Source of the DNA: Candidatus Faecousia intestinigallinarum
GTDB taxonomy: Bacteria; Bacillota; Clostridia; Oscillospirales; Oscillospiraceae
DNA: 53,991 bases
Assembly (NCBI GenBank): GCA_018715805.1
Contig: DVKX01000081.1
Location: 1-53,991, forward strand
Reading direction: 5' to 3'
Shown: positions 16,456 through 26,000 of the stretch, piece by piece
Layout: each line of letters starts with the position of its first letter
How positions within the stretch are numbered: the stretch's first letter is position 1
Translations under genes and position numbers: made by a program
Notes under the pieces: model-generated
Told to the model about the DNA's origin: nothing
Databases searched by the model: none
What the model saw: the letters and a program-made list of their open reading frames with translations, nothing else

Positions 16456-16487
16456 AAGCGCCCTGCGCGGTTAGGCGCAGGGCGCTT
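16456..16487 (-). terminator. Hairpin directly after rpsU
   Basis: Perfect 13-base stem (16456-16468 with 16475-16487) and a 6-base loop, 23 bases after the rpsU stop. The T-tract is weak. Forms a tandem terminator pair with the hairpin at 16371-16410. Confidence 0.75.
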
Positions 16488-16510
16488 TGTCTCCAATAAC
16501 GGGGAAGGAA

Positions 16511-16693
16511 TCAATAGAACTTTCTCTTGTTCTTACGGGCAGCTTCGGACTTCTGCTTCCGCTTCAGGCTGGGGCTGACATAGTGCTCGCGCTTCTTGAC
16601 CTCCGCGATCACGCCCTCCTTGGCGCAGCTCCGCTTAAACCGGCGCAGAGCGCTCTCCAGAGATTCGTTCTCCTTGATGCGAATTTCAGACAT
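16511..16693 (-). CDS. rpsU: 30S ribosomal protein S21
   Basis: 60 residues, highly basic, matching S21 from start ([20 protein letters not shown]) to the Lys/Arg-rich C-terminus ([17 protein letters not shown]). S21 binds near the anti-Shine-Dalgarno end of 16S rRNA and helps translation initiation. The start at 16693 follows GGAGGG; an in-frame ATG at 16738 would give a non-homologous extension. It has a consensus promoter and tandem hairpins, so it is a strongly expressed single gene. Confidence 0.97.
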   Translation of the reverse strand: MSEIRIKENESLESALRRFKRSCAKEGVIAEVKKREHYVSPSLKRKQKSEAARKNKRKFY

Positions 16694-16760
16694 TGTTTTC
16701 CCTCCCTCCGATGGCATCCGGCTCATTCCAGGATGCATTCAGGGCCATATCGGCTTGACT

Positions 16761-16789
16761 ATTATATGCAAAAACACGCCCCTTGTCAA
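16761..16789 (-). promoter_or_regulatory. Consensus sigma-A promoter of rpsU
   Basis: On the minus strand TTGACA (16784-16789), 17-base spacer, TATAAT (16761-16766): a full match to consensus, as expected for a ribosomal protein gene. Confidence 0.92.
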
Positions 16790-16916
16790 GGATGTTTTTT
16801 GTTTTTTGGAAAAAACAATCCGGCTTTGTCAAAATTGGGCGGCACCTGACCTGCCAACAGTACCGTATTCGCATCTCCGGAAATTGTCAGGCGTGTTTTC
16901 GCATTGCGCCCAAACG

Positions 16917-16949
16917 TATTCCCAGCGGCGCTTAAAGCCACTGGGAGTA
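16917..16949 (-). terminator. Terminator of the smc-leuS operon
   Basis: Stem of about 13 bases around CCCAGTGGC/GCCGCTGGG with one G-U pair, five bases after the leuS stop. Only a short T-tract follows. Confidence 0.65.
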
Positions 16950-16954
16950 CGCCC

Positions 16955-19450
16955 TCACTTTACGATCAGATTCACCAGCTTATTCTTGACAACGATGGTC
17001 TTGACCACTTTGCCCGGCTGCTTTTCCAGGAAGCGAGCAATTTTCTCCTCCGCCAAGGCGGCGGCAACCACCGCGTCGTTGTCCAGGTCGGACTCCACCA
17101 GTACCGTTCCCCGGAGTTTGCCGTTTACCTGCACCGCCATGGTAATCTCGGAATCCCGGCACTTCTCCTCGCTGTAGGCAGGCCACTCCGATACGGAGCA
17201 GATTCCTGGGAAGCCCTTCATCTCCCACAGCTCATCGCAGATATGGGGAGCAAAGGGGGACAGCAGCGCCAGGAAAGTCTTCAGTTCTGCCCGGTTGCAG
17301 CCCTTGTCGCTGAACTGATTCATCATGGCCATCAGCGCGGCAATCGCGGTATTGGGCTTCAGGCTGTCGATATCCTCCGTCACCTTCTTAATGGTCTTGT
17401 GCATGGCACTCATATTGGCATGGCTGTACTCCGCAGCATCATCCGCCACGTTTTCCGCCATAACCCAAACTCGATCCAGGAAGCGCTTACAGCCCTTCAC
17501 CGCTTTGGGCGACCAGGTAGCCGCTTTTTCAAAATCGCCAATGAACATGACATACAGACGCATAGTGTCCGCGCCGTACTCCCGGATTACATCGTCCGGG
17601 TTCACCACATTGCCCAAGCTCTTGGACATCTTCACCGCAGGGCGCAGCGCGTCGGAGCCATACTTGGCAATCATGGCGTCCTGCTCTTCTTTGGTTTCGA
17701 AATTGCCCACATAGTGGGGATTCTGCCCCAGGATCATGCCGTGGCTGGTGCGCTTGGCATACGGCTCCTTGGTGGGTACCACGCCGATATCATAGAGGAA
17801 CTTGTGCCAGAAGCGGGAATAGAGCAGGTGCAGCGTGGTGTGCTCCATGCCCCCGTTGTACCAGTCCACCGGGCTCCAATATTCCAATGCCTCCCTGGAG
17901 GCCAAAGCCTCGTCATTGTGGGGATCCATGTACCGCAGGTAATACCAGGAGGAGCCAGCCCACTGGGGCATGGTATCCGTCTCACGCTTGGCGGGGCCGC
18001 CGCAGCAGGGGCAGGTGGTGTTCACCCACTCCGCAATGGCGGACAGGGGGCTCTCCCCATCATCGGTGGGCTCATAGCTTTCCACGTCCGGCAGCAGCAA
18101 AGGAAGCTGGCTCTCCGGCAGAGGGACGGTGCCGCACTTGGGGCAGTGGACAATGGGGATCGGCTCGCCCCAATAGCGCTGACGGGAGAATACCCAGTCC
18201 CGCAGCTTAAAATTGGTCTTGGCGCTGCCGATTCCCTGCTCCTCCAGCCACTTGGTAACGGCAGGAATGGCCTCTTTCACAGTGAGTCCATTCAGGAAAC
18301 CGGAATTCACCAGAATGCCGGTATCATCCTTCAGAGTAAACGCGGCTTCCTCCACATTGCCGCCGGAGACTACCTCCACGATCTCGCAGCCGAAAGCCTT
18401 GGCAAACGCCCAGTCCCGGTCATCATGGGCAGGCACGGCCATAATAGCGCCCGTGCCATAGGTGGCAAGCACATAATCGGAAATGAAGATAGGGATCTCC
18501 TTTCCGTTCACAGGGTTGATTCCCCGGACGCCCTCCAGCTTCACGCCGGTTTTTTCCTTGTTCAGCTCCGTGCGCTCCAGGTCGGACTTCATGGCGGCGG
18601 CAGCCTGATATGCCTTGACCGCATCCGCGTTTTCCAGCTTGTCCATCCACTTCTTCACCAGTGCGTGCTCCGGAGAGAGCACCATATAAGTAGCGCCGAA
18701 CAAGGTATCCGGGCGGGTGGTATAGATCAGGATGTCATCCCCCAGGGTAGAGCGGAATGTGACTTCCGCGCCGTGGGAACGGCCGATCCAGTTGGTCTGC
18801 TGTGCCTTCACCCGATCGATAAAGTCCAGCCCCTCCAGATCGTCAATGAGCCGGTCGGCGTACTTTGTAATGCGCAGCATCCACTGGCTCTTCTCCTTGC
18901 GGATCACCGGCGCGCCGCAGCGCTCGCACACGCCCTCCACCACTTCTTCGTTGGCCAGCACGCACTTGCAGTGGGTGCACCAGTTCACGGGCATTTTTGC
19001 CTTATAGGCCAATCCCTTGTGGTAGAGCTGCAAAAAAATCCACTGCGTCCACTTAAAATACTTGGGGTCTGTCGTGTTGATCTCCCGATCCCAGTCAAAG
19101 CTGTAACCCAGCGCCTTCAGCTGCCTGCGGAAGTTTTTGATATTATTTTCCGTAACTACCCTGGGATGAATGTGGTGCTCAATGGCGTAGTTTTCCGTGG
19201 GCAGGCCGAAAGCGTCGTAGCCCATGGGAAAAAGCACGTTCATCCCCGCCATGCGCTTCTTCCGGGCGATAATGTCCATGGCCGTATAAGGGCGGGGATG
19301 TCCCACGTGCAGTCCCGCGCCGGAGGGATACGGAAATTCCACCAGCGCATAGAATTTCTCTTTTTCACCGCCGTTTTCTGCGGCATAGAGCTTCTTTTCT
19401 TCCCAGATCTTCTGCCATTTTTTCTCAATGGCGGTAAATTCATAATTCAT
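16955..19450 (-). CDS. leuS: Leucyl-tRNA synthetase
   Basis: 831 residues. Class I synthetase with the HIGH-type motif HVGHPRPYT (about residues 48-56), the KMSKS loop ([10 protein letters not shown], about 600-610), the editing (CP1) domain (about 220-390, with [12 protein letters not shown]), a zinc-ribbon-like [21 protein letters not shown] segment, the anticodon-binding domain and the C-terminal domain ending [10 protein letters not shown]. It charges tRNA-Leu. Last gene of the minus-strand operon, 17 bases after rsfS, followed by a terminator hairpin. No T-box leader was seen, consistent with its position deep within an operon. Confidence 0.97.
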   Translation of the reverse strand: MNYEFTAIEKKWQKIWEEKKLYAAENGGEKEKFYALVEFPYPSGAGLHVGHPRPYTAMDIIARKKRMAGMNVLFPMGYDAFGLPTENYAIEHHIHPRVVTENNIKNFRRQLKALGYSFDWDREINTTDPKYFKWTQWIFLQLYHKGLAYKAKMPVNWCTHCKCVLANEEVVEGVCERCGAPVIRKEKSQWMLRITKYADRLIDDLEGLDFIDRVKAQQTNWIGRSHGAEVTFRSTLGDDILIYTTRPDTLFGATYMVLSPEHALVKKWMDKLENADAVKAYQAAAAMKSDLERTELNKEKTGVKLEGVRGINPVNGKEIPIFISDYVLATYGTGAIMAVPAHDDRDWAFAKAFGCEIVEVVSGGNVEEAAFTLKDDTGILVNSGFLNGLTVKEAIPAVTKWLEEQGIGSAKTNFKLRDWVFSRQRYWGEPIPIVHCPKCGTVPLPESQLPLLLPDVESYEPTDDGESPLSAIAEWVNTTCPCCGGPAKRETDTMPQWAGSSWYYLRYMDPHNDEALASREALEYWSPVDWYNGGMEHTTLHLLYSRFWHKFLYDIGVVPTKEPYAKRTSHGMILGQNPHYVGNFETKEEQDAMIAKYGSDALRPAVKMSKSLGNVVNPDDVIREYGADTMRLYVMFIGDFEKAATWSPKAVKGCKRFLDRVWVMAENVADDAAEYSHANMSAMHKTIKKVTEDIDSLKPNTAIAALMAMMNQFSDKGCNRAELKTFLALLSPFAPHICDELWEMKGFPGICSVSEWPAYSEEKCRDSEITMAVQVNGKLRGTVLVESDLDNDAVVAAALAEEKIARFLEKQPGKVVKTIVVKNKLVNLIVK

Positions 19451-19467
19451 TTTCTATGAAACCTCAC

Positions 19468-19836
19468 TTACATCCCGTCGTCCAGGATAATCTCTTTCAA
19501 ATCCACCTGCTCCGCATCCGCCCAGAGCCGCTCCAGATCATAGAACTGCCGGGCGTCCTCGGTGAATACATGGATTACAAGACAGCCGAAATCCAGCAAT
19601 TCCCAGGTATTGCCCCGGTGGCCTTCCCGCCCCATGGGCTTCTCCCCTGCCTCCTCCAGAGCAAACTCCGCATAGTCGCACAAGGTGCGCACATGGGTGT
19701 TAGAGGTGCCGGTGCAAATCAGAAAATAATCCGCCAGGCTGGAGACACGGTCAATCTTCAGCAGCTTAATATCCCTGCCTTTTTTGCTGTCCAGTGCTTT
19801 TGTGGCGATGAGCGCCAGTTCCTTCGCTGTCTTCAT
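19468..19836 (-). CDS. rsfS: Ribosome silencing factor
   Basis: 122 residues of the RsfS/Iojap/DUF143 family. Conserved segments include DIKLLKIDRVSSLADYFLICTGTSNTHVR and GNTWELLDFGCLVIHVFTEDARQFYDLERLW. RsfS binds ribosomal protein uL14 and blocks joining of the subunits in stationary phase or starvation. The start at 19836 (MKTAKELAL) follows AAAGGAAA; the longer frame from 19875 overlaps the previous gene. Its place between nadD/yqeK and leuS matches the usual Firmicute order. Confidence 0.95.
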   Translation of the reverse strand: MKTAKELALIATKALDSKKGRDIKLLKIDRVSSLADYFLICTGTSNTHVRTLCDYAEFALEEAGEKPMGREGHRGNTWELLDFGCLVIHVFTEDARQFYDLERLWADAEQVDLKEIILDDGM

Positions 19837-19864
19837 GTATATTTTCCTTTCTGTCCAACGGGGC

Positions 19865-21049
19865 TTACACCCCAAGTTCTTGTAAAAACGCCAGCGCCTG
19901 CTGGGATTCCGGCGCGATCTCCCGACCCTGCTCCCGCAGCATATCCAGAGTCATTTCCAGACCCATTTTCAGCGCCTTGTCAATGTCCTGCCAAGCGGTC
20001 TCCCGAAGCGCCTCCACCCCCGGGAAATTCCGGTTTGGCTCCATATAATCCGCCACATACAGAATTTTTTCCAGCAGATTCATATGCGCTTTCCCCGTAG
20101 TATGGGAGCGGATGGCAGCCACCACCGCCTGATTCTCCCCGAAGATCCGTTCCGCTACCAGGCTGCCGGTCAGCGCGTGCAGCGTTTTGGGATTCTTCTG
20201 GGAAAAGGTATCTAATATCGTACCATAGGAGGCGCATAATGTCAATTGCAGCGAACCGTCCAGCGCCTTCGTGACGTCATGAAGTAAACCTGCTCGCGCC
20301 GCGTCCGTTTCATCCGCGCCATAGCGTCTTGCCAGCGCTGCCGCAGTATCCCGGCAGCCCAGCACGTGCGCCACCCGGTTAGGTTTCAGCAGGCCGCACA
20401 CCACTTTTTCCAGCTGCTCCATCGGAAGCCTTCGATAATCCGCTCCGGCTCCGTAGAGCCGCTCCTTTTGGATATAAGCGGATACCTCCGGGTGCAGGAA
20501 TGCATCGCCGCACTGAAAGGCAATGAGCCGCCGCAGATCGGTGGAGGAAATTTCCAGCACCGTATTTTTCACCAGCGTCACTTTCGCTCCCCGGGCTTCC
20601 CATGCGGCCTTTTGCCTGGCTACCGCCTCCGCTTCTCCCGGTTCTCCCCGGTAGAGCACCGCCAGCGCGGCACAGCGCGCAATGCGCTCCGGCTCCTTCC
20701 AGCTGTCAAAGGATAAAAACATATCCGTACCCATGAGCAGGTAGCGCTCCGCCTCCGGGTATTGCTCCTGGAGCTGCTCCACCGTTTCATAAGTATAGCT
20801 TTTTCCCTGCCGCCGGATCTCCAGATCCAAAACCTCCGTATTCTCCATCTCCCGAGACGCCAGCTGGAGCATTTCCAGCCGCTGCCCAGGACTGGCGGAG
20901 TCTGCCGGCATGGCTTTATGGGGCGCGATGCAGCCCGGGATCAGCAGCAGCCTGTCCAGATGCAGCGCCGCCTGGGCAGATTTCGCCCCTTGGATATGTC
21001 CCAAATGCGGCGGATTAAATGTTCCGCCGTAAATTCCGATCCGCTCCAT
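19865..21049 (-). CDS. nadD: Fused nicotinate-nucleotide adenylyltransferase (NadD) and YqeK HD-domain hydrolase
   Basis: 394 residues in one frame. Residues about 1-195 are NadD: GGTFNPPHLGH nucleotide-binding motif near the N-terminus and the ISSTDLR signature near 170. It makes deamido-NAD+ precursor from nicotinate mononucleotide and ATP. Residues about 205-394 are a YqeK-type HD phosphohydrolase: first His 228 (HVLGCRDTAAALA), AGLLHDVTK, IRSHTTG and YVADYMEPNRNFPG. YqeK proteins hydrolyse Ap4A symmetrically. In many Firmicutes the two are separate neighbouring genes; here they are joined. The reading frame through the joint is continuous with no sign of error. Confidence 0.92.
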   Translation of the reverse strand: MERIGIYGGTFNPPHLGHIQGAKSAQAALHLDRLLLIPGCIAPHKAMPADSASPGQRLEMLQLASREMENTEVLDLEIRRQGKSYTYETVEQLQEQYPEAERYLLMGTDMFLSFDSWKEPERIARCAALAVLYRGEPGEAEAVARQKAAWEARGAKVTLVKNTVLEISSTDLRRLIAFQCGDAFLHPEVSAYIQKERLYGAGADYRRLPMEQLEKVVCGLLKPNRVAHVLGCRDTAAALARRYGADETDAARAGLLHDVTKALDGSLQLTLCASYGTILDTFSQKNPKTLHALTGSLVAERIFGENQAVVAAIRSHTTGKAHMNLLEKILYVADYMEPNRNFPGVEALRETAWQDIDKALKMGLEMTLDMLREQGREIAPESQQALAFLQELGV

Positions 21050-21072
21050 AGCGCCCTCCTTTATCGTTTTCC

Positions 21073-21540
21073 TCAGCCCTTGCGCAGCTGCTTTTCCCGC
21101 TCTCGTTCGATGGCACGCTCAATGGCCTGCTGACGGAAATAGGCGTTGCGCTGCTCCCGCTGGGCCTGCGCCGCGTGGCGGCGGGCGCGCTGTCCCTTGC
21201 GCACCGGATCCGCCTTGGCAGCGGAAAGCGTCTTCCGTTTTGCCCGTCCGGTCATATTCCGTTCTTCCTGCTTCTTTTCGCTAAAACGGTATATTACAAA
21301 TTTCGTGCCGATTACCGCCACGCCCTCTGCGCCGGTAGACTGGCACAACGCGTCGCATACCTCTCTGGGGGTCATCAAAGCGCCCTCCAGCACCTTGCCT
21401 TTTACCAGTTCCCGGGCAGTGAGTTGGTTTTCCGCTTCCGCCACCACCGCTTCGGTAACGCCGCCTTTGCCCACCATCAAGGTAGTCTCCAGCGTATTGG
21501 CTTGGGAACGCAGCGCCGCCCGCTCTTTACTTGTCAGCAT
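21073..21540 (-). CDS. yhbY: YhbY (CRS1-YhbY) RNA-binding protein with a long basic C-terminal tail
   Basis: 155 residues. Residues 1-93 are a CRM/YhbY RNA-binding domain with the loop VGKGGVTEAVV and the pattern LTARELVKGKVLEGAL. Family members associate with pre-50S ribosomes. The remaining 60 residues are rich in Arg, Lys, Gln and Ala and probably helical; ordinary YhbY proteins are about 97 residues. It overlaps rdgB by 14 bases and precedes nadD by 23 bases. Confidence 0.88.
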   Translation of the reverse strand: MLTSKERAALRSQANTLETTLMVGKGGVTEAVVAEAENQLTARELVKGKVLEGALMTPREVCDALCQSTGAEGVAVIGTKFVIYRFSEKKQEERNMTGRAKRKTLSAAKADPVRKGQRARRHAAQAQREQRNAYFRQQAIERAIEREREKQLRKG

Positions 21541-22132
21541 AGCCCGCCTCCTTCATTTTTTCGTACAGCCTTCTCAGCGCTACAGCGCGATGAGAAACCT
21601 GATTCTTCTCCTCTGGGGTCACTTCCGCCAGGGTTTTGCCATAAGGCGGATAGTAGAAAATGGGGTCATAGCCAAATCCGCCGTTTCCCGCCGGCGCGCG
21701 CAGCAGTTCTCCCTGGATCTCTCCCCGTGCCTGGATGGTTTCCCCCTCCGGCGTCACCAGAGTAATGACGCAGACAAACTGCGCCTGCCGCTGCCCGTCT
21801 GGCACGTTTTCCGTATTTTTCAGCAGCAGCTGCAATCTTCCCCAATCGTCCAGGGAATCGTCGAAGCCGTAGCGAGCGGAGTATACCCCCGGCTCCCCGT
21901 TCAGCGCGTCCACCGCGATGCCGGAGTCGTCCGCCAGAGCAGGAAGCCCCGTGGCTTTCATCACCGCCTCCGCCTTCAGAAAAGAGTTTTCTTCGAACGT
22001 GGCGCCGGTTTCCTCCACGTCGATGTCCACGCCCAGCTCTGATTCCAAAACCAGCTGGATATCCAGCTTTTCCATGATCTTTCCGATCTCTAGCAGCTTA
22101 TGCTTGTTTTTGCTTGCCAATACAACCTTCAT
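21527..22132 (-). CDS. rdgB: XTP/dITP diphosphatase (RdgB/HAM1)
   Basis: 201 residues. Signature features of the ITPase family: N-terminal LASKNKHKLLEI, the block TFEENSFLKAEAVMKATGLPALADDSGI and NGEPGVYSARYG, then GFGYDPIF and the C-terminal SHRAVAL. It removes non-canonical purine nucleotides from the pool. It starts two bases after the ftsY stop, so the genes are tightly coupled. Confidence 0.96.
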   Translation of the reverse strand: MKVVLASKNKHKLLEIGKIMEKLDIQLVLESELGVDIDVEETGATFEENSFLKAEAVMKATGLPALADDSGIAVDALNGEPGVYSARYGFDDSLDDWGRLQLLLKNTENVPDGQRQAQFVCVITLVTPEGETIQARGEIQGELLRAPAGNGGFGYDPIFYYPPYGKTLAEVTPEEKNQVSHRAVALRRLYEKMKEAGYADK

Positions 22133-22134
22133 AT

Positions 22135-23040
22135 TTATAATAGCGCCTCCACAAATTCCCGGGGCTGGAACGCCATGAGATCCTCCGCCTGTTCGCCCAC
22201 GCCCACCAACTTCACGGGAATCTGCAGGCTGTCCGCCACGGCGATGACGATGCCGCCCTTGGCTGTGCCGTCCAGCTTGGTCAGGGCAATGGCCGTGACG
22301 CCGGCGATCTCCTTAAACTGTTTTGCCTGGATCAGACCATTCTGGCCGGTGGTGCCGTCCAGCACCAGCAGCACCTCCTGAGCCGCCTCCGGCAGCTCTC
22401 GATTCACGATCCGGCTGATTTTGTTTAATTCGTTCATCAGATTCTGCTTGTTGTGCAGCCGCCCGGCAGTATCGATGAGAACCACGTCCACGCCCCGCGC
22501 CTTCGCCGCCTGGATGCCATCGTACACCACGGAGGCGGGGTCCGCCCCCTCGTGCTGCCGGACAATGCTCGCCCCGGCGCGGCCTGCCCAGATCTCCAGC
22601 TGGTCGGCGGCCGCCGCCCGGAAGGTATCCCCCGCGATCAGCAGCACTTTCTTTCCCTCCCGGGTGAAGCGGGCGGCCAGCTTGCCGATGGTGGTGGTCT
22701 TGCCTACGCCGTTCACGCCAATTACCAGAATCACCGACGGCTTGGTGGACAGGTTCAGCTCCAGATCGCCCACCTGCAGCATATCCGCCAGAATATCCTT
22801 CAGCGCCTCTTTGGCCTCCTCCGGTGTTTTAAGGCGGCGCTCCCGAACCGACTTGCGCAGCCGTTCCACCGCTTTGGTGGACGTCTCCACCCCCAGATCC
22901 GCCAGAATCAGGCTCTCCTCCAATTCCTCATAGAAATCATCGTCCAGCTCGCTGAAACCGGAAAACACCTCGCCCAGAGTAGCGCCCAGCGCGTCGCGGG
23001 TCTTGGCCAGCCCCGCCTTGATCTTATCAAAGAAACCCAT
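22135..23040 (-). CDS. ftsY: Signal recognition particle receptor FtsY
   Basis: 301 residues: the NG GTPase domains of FtsY with only a minimal N-terminal part and no long acidic A domain. G1 is GVNGVGKTTTIGKLA (about residues 108-122), G3 DTAGRLHNK, G4 TKLDG and the closing motif GVGEQAEDLMAF. It docks ribosome-SRP complexes at the membrane. It follows smc by 13 bases, a widely conserved arrangement. Confidence 0.97.
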   Translation of the reverse strand: MGFFDKIKAGLAKTRDALGATLGEVFSGFSELDDDFYEELEESLILADLGVETSTKAVERLRKSVRERRLKTPEEAKEALKDILADMLQVGDLELNLSTKPSVILVIGVNGVGKTTTIGKLAARFTREGKKVLLIAGDTFRAAAADQLEIWAGRAGASIVRQHEGADPASVVYDGIQAAKARGVDVVLIDTAGRLHNKQNLMNELNKISRIVNRELPEAAQEVLLVLDGTTGQNGLIQAKQFKEIAGVTAIALTKLDGTAKGGIVIAVADSLQIPVKLVGVGEQAEDLMAFQPREFVEALL

Positions 23041-23053
23041 GATTCTCCTCCGT

Positions 23054-26000
23054 TTATTCCATGATGCCCAAATACTGCTCCATTTGATTCAAGTCCAGCC
23101 GCAGCAGCTTGGAAATGCCCTGCTCCTGCATGGTCACACCGTAAAGCACATCCGAGGCCTCCATGGTGCCCCGCCGGTGGGTGATGACGATAAACTGGGT
23201 CTTTTCGCTCAGATTCCGCAGATAGTTGGCAAACCGCTCTACATTTCGGTCGTCCAGCGCCGCGTCGATCTCATCCAGCATACAAAACGGCGTTGGCCGT
23301 ACTTTCAAAATGGCGAAATACAGCGCGATGGCGACAAACGCCTTTTCGCCGCCGGAAAGCAGGGTGATGGTCTTTACCTGTTTTCCCGGAGGCTGCACCC
23401 GGATCTCAATGCCGCAGGTCAGCGGCTCGCCGGGATCCTCCAATATCAGCTGCCCCTTGCCGCCGCCGAACATCTCCGCAAAGGTTTTCCCGAAATATTC
23501 GTCAATTTTCCGAAATTCTGTGACAAAAATCCCGGTCATCTCCTGGGTGATGCTGCGAATAACGCTTTCCAATTCCCGTTTGGCAGTAAGCACATCGTCC
23601 CGCTGGCTGGATAAATACTGATACCGCTCGTTGACACGGGCATACTCCTCAATGGCTCCTAAATTGGGGGTGCCCAGGGCGGTGATGCTCCGTTTCAATT
23701 CCCCAATCCGCCGGTTTCCCATGGCCACAGATTCAATATTTCCCTTTTTCTCCTCAGCAGTGCCAGGTGTCAGGCCATAGTTATCCCACAGCCGGTCAAT
23801 GATCTGCTTTTCTTCCATCTGCGCCGCCTGCCTCTTCTGCTCCAGCAGAGCGCAGGCTCGCTCCATATTCAAAATATCCTTATTCTTCTCCTGGGTCTGC
23901 CGCTCGCAGAGGGTCTTATCCGCCTCTGTCTGCAGCCGCTGCGCCAGCAGAGATTCCATCTCCCTCCGCAGCTCTTGCAGCATTCCCGTATTTTCTTCCC
24001 GCTGCCCGCGCAGCTCCTCCATCTGTGCCAGCAGGCGCGCCGTTTCCTCCTGAATGGCCTGGGAAAGCTGCCGCTTTCTGTCCCGGTCGCCCTCCATGCT
24101 GCTGCGCAGTCGCTGCAGATCCGCGATGTGGGTGCGCGCCGTTTCCGCTTCGGCCAGCAGCGCCGCCTCCTGGGTTTTCAACGCGGTCAAGCTGTCTGTG
24201 ATATATCCAGAGCGCTCTGCAGTTTCCGATTGACTGCCGTCCAGCTGCCGCAGCGCCTGGCGGGTCTGCTGCAGTTCCCCATCGAAGATTTGTTTTTTCG
24301 CCGTTTGCGCCGCCAGGCGCTCCCGGTCTGCTGTCCGACGCTTTTCCAGGGATGCTTTCTCTGCCGCAGCTGCCGTTTGCGCGTCCAATATGGTCTGCAG
24401 CAGAATTTCATGCTGCTTCACCTGCCCCTGCAGGAGCAGGACCCGATCCTGGGCTTCCCGCAGCTGCTCTGCGGCAGTCGTTCGCTGGAACGCTACCTCG
24501 TCCACGCTTCGCTGTGCCTCCCGCAGATCCAGGCGTATCTGCTCCGCCTGCGCCGTCAGGTCTTTCTGGCGAGCGGTCAGCTTTTCCAGTTCATTGGCAC
24601 GGGAGAGGATGCCCGCCTCTTTGTTCACCGCGCCGCCGCTCATGGAGCCGCCCGGATTCACCACCTGACCGTCCAAGGTAACAATCTTGAACCGATGGCC
24701 GAATTTTCCTGCCATGGCAATGGCGGCATCCATATCCTCCACAATGACGATGCGCCCCAAAAGGTTTTCCACAATCGGCCGGTACTCCTCCCGGCAGGTC
24801 ACAAGCTTCGAGGCAATCTCCACAAACCCCCGGCACCGCTCCAAACCTTGTTCCGACAGTGCTTTGCCGCGAATGACCGACAGGGGCAGGAATGTGGCGC
24901 GTCCAGCACCTGTACGTTTCAAAAAGGCAATTGCCGCCTTGCCGTCCAGCTCCGTACCTACCACGATTTGCTGCATGGCGCCCCCAAGCGCGATCTCCAC
25001 CGCCACGGTATAGGCGTCCTCTGTGCGGATCAAATGGGATACCGGGCCATGGACGCCCGACAGCCGGCCGGCACGGGATTGCTGCATTACCTGACGGACA
25101 GATTTCTGAAGACCTTCAAAGTCCCGCTCCATGGCCTGAAATACCTGCGCTTTTGCCCGAACGCTCTCCAGCTGACTGGTAATTTCCCGAGCGGTATGAT
25201 CCAGCTCATCCCGGCGCTTCGTCCGTGCAGAAAGCCGCAGCTCATAACCGGAAATCGTATTCTGCGCGGCGGTGACTTCCTCTCCCGCCGCCCGCAAGGC
25301 ATCCCCGGCCTGCTTCAGGTCGTTTCTGGCGCCGTTCTCTCGCTGTTCCGCCGCCGCCATGTCTTCCTCCAGCTGCGCGCTGCGCTGGGCGTTTTCCGTC
25401 AGCACCGCCTCCAGGCTCCGCTGCTCCGCCTCCAGCGCGGCAATATCCGAGGACAGCCGCGTTTCTTTCGCCCGCAGCTCCAGGTATTGCCGCTGCAAGC
25501 CCTGGGCATTGGCCGTCATGGCTGCCAGTTCCTGCTCCAACGCAGAGATGCCGCTCCGCTTCTCCTCCAGGCTGGCGGTGATTTCCGCCACCCGATCCTC
25601 TGCCTGCCGCATCTGGGCGGCAATGCCGCCCCTGCGGTCATCCTCCGCCTGGCACTCCTGTGCAATACGCGCCAGGTTTTCCCGGTTGTTATCCACTTGG
25701 CTTTGCAGCACTGCCAGCTGCCCTTCCAGCTGCTGGCCGGCGGCCTCCTGCATATTCACCTTTTCCCGGATCGTCTCCACCTGGCCGTCCTTGCGCCGCA
25801 GTTCCTCTCCCAGTTCCTCCGCCCGGACATAGTGCTTGTCCAAGTCCTCATGCGCCTGCTGGAGCACGAAGGCTGCGGAGGTATAGTCCTCCTGGGCTTT
25901 TTTCGCCGATTCAGAGAGCTTGGCCAGCATTTGCAGCCAAACAGCCACCTCCACCCCCTGAAGCTCGTCCTTCAGACTCAGGTATTTTTTTGCCTTTTCC

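Noticed and set aside
16904..19459. Long plus-strand open frame of 851 codons opposite leuS
   Set aside because: It is the mirror of a clear leuS reading frame, has no recognisable domain and no ribosome site at its start. High GC makes antisense frames long.
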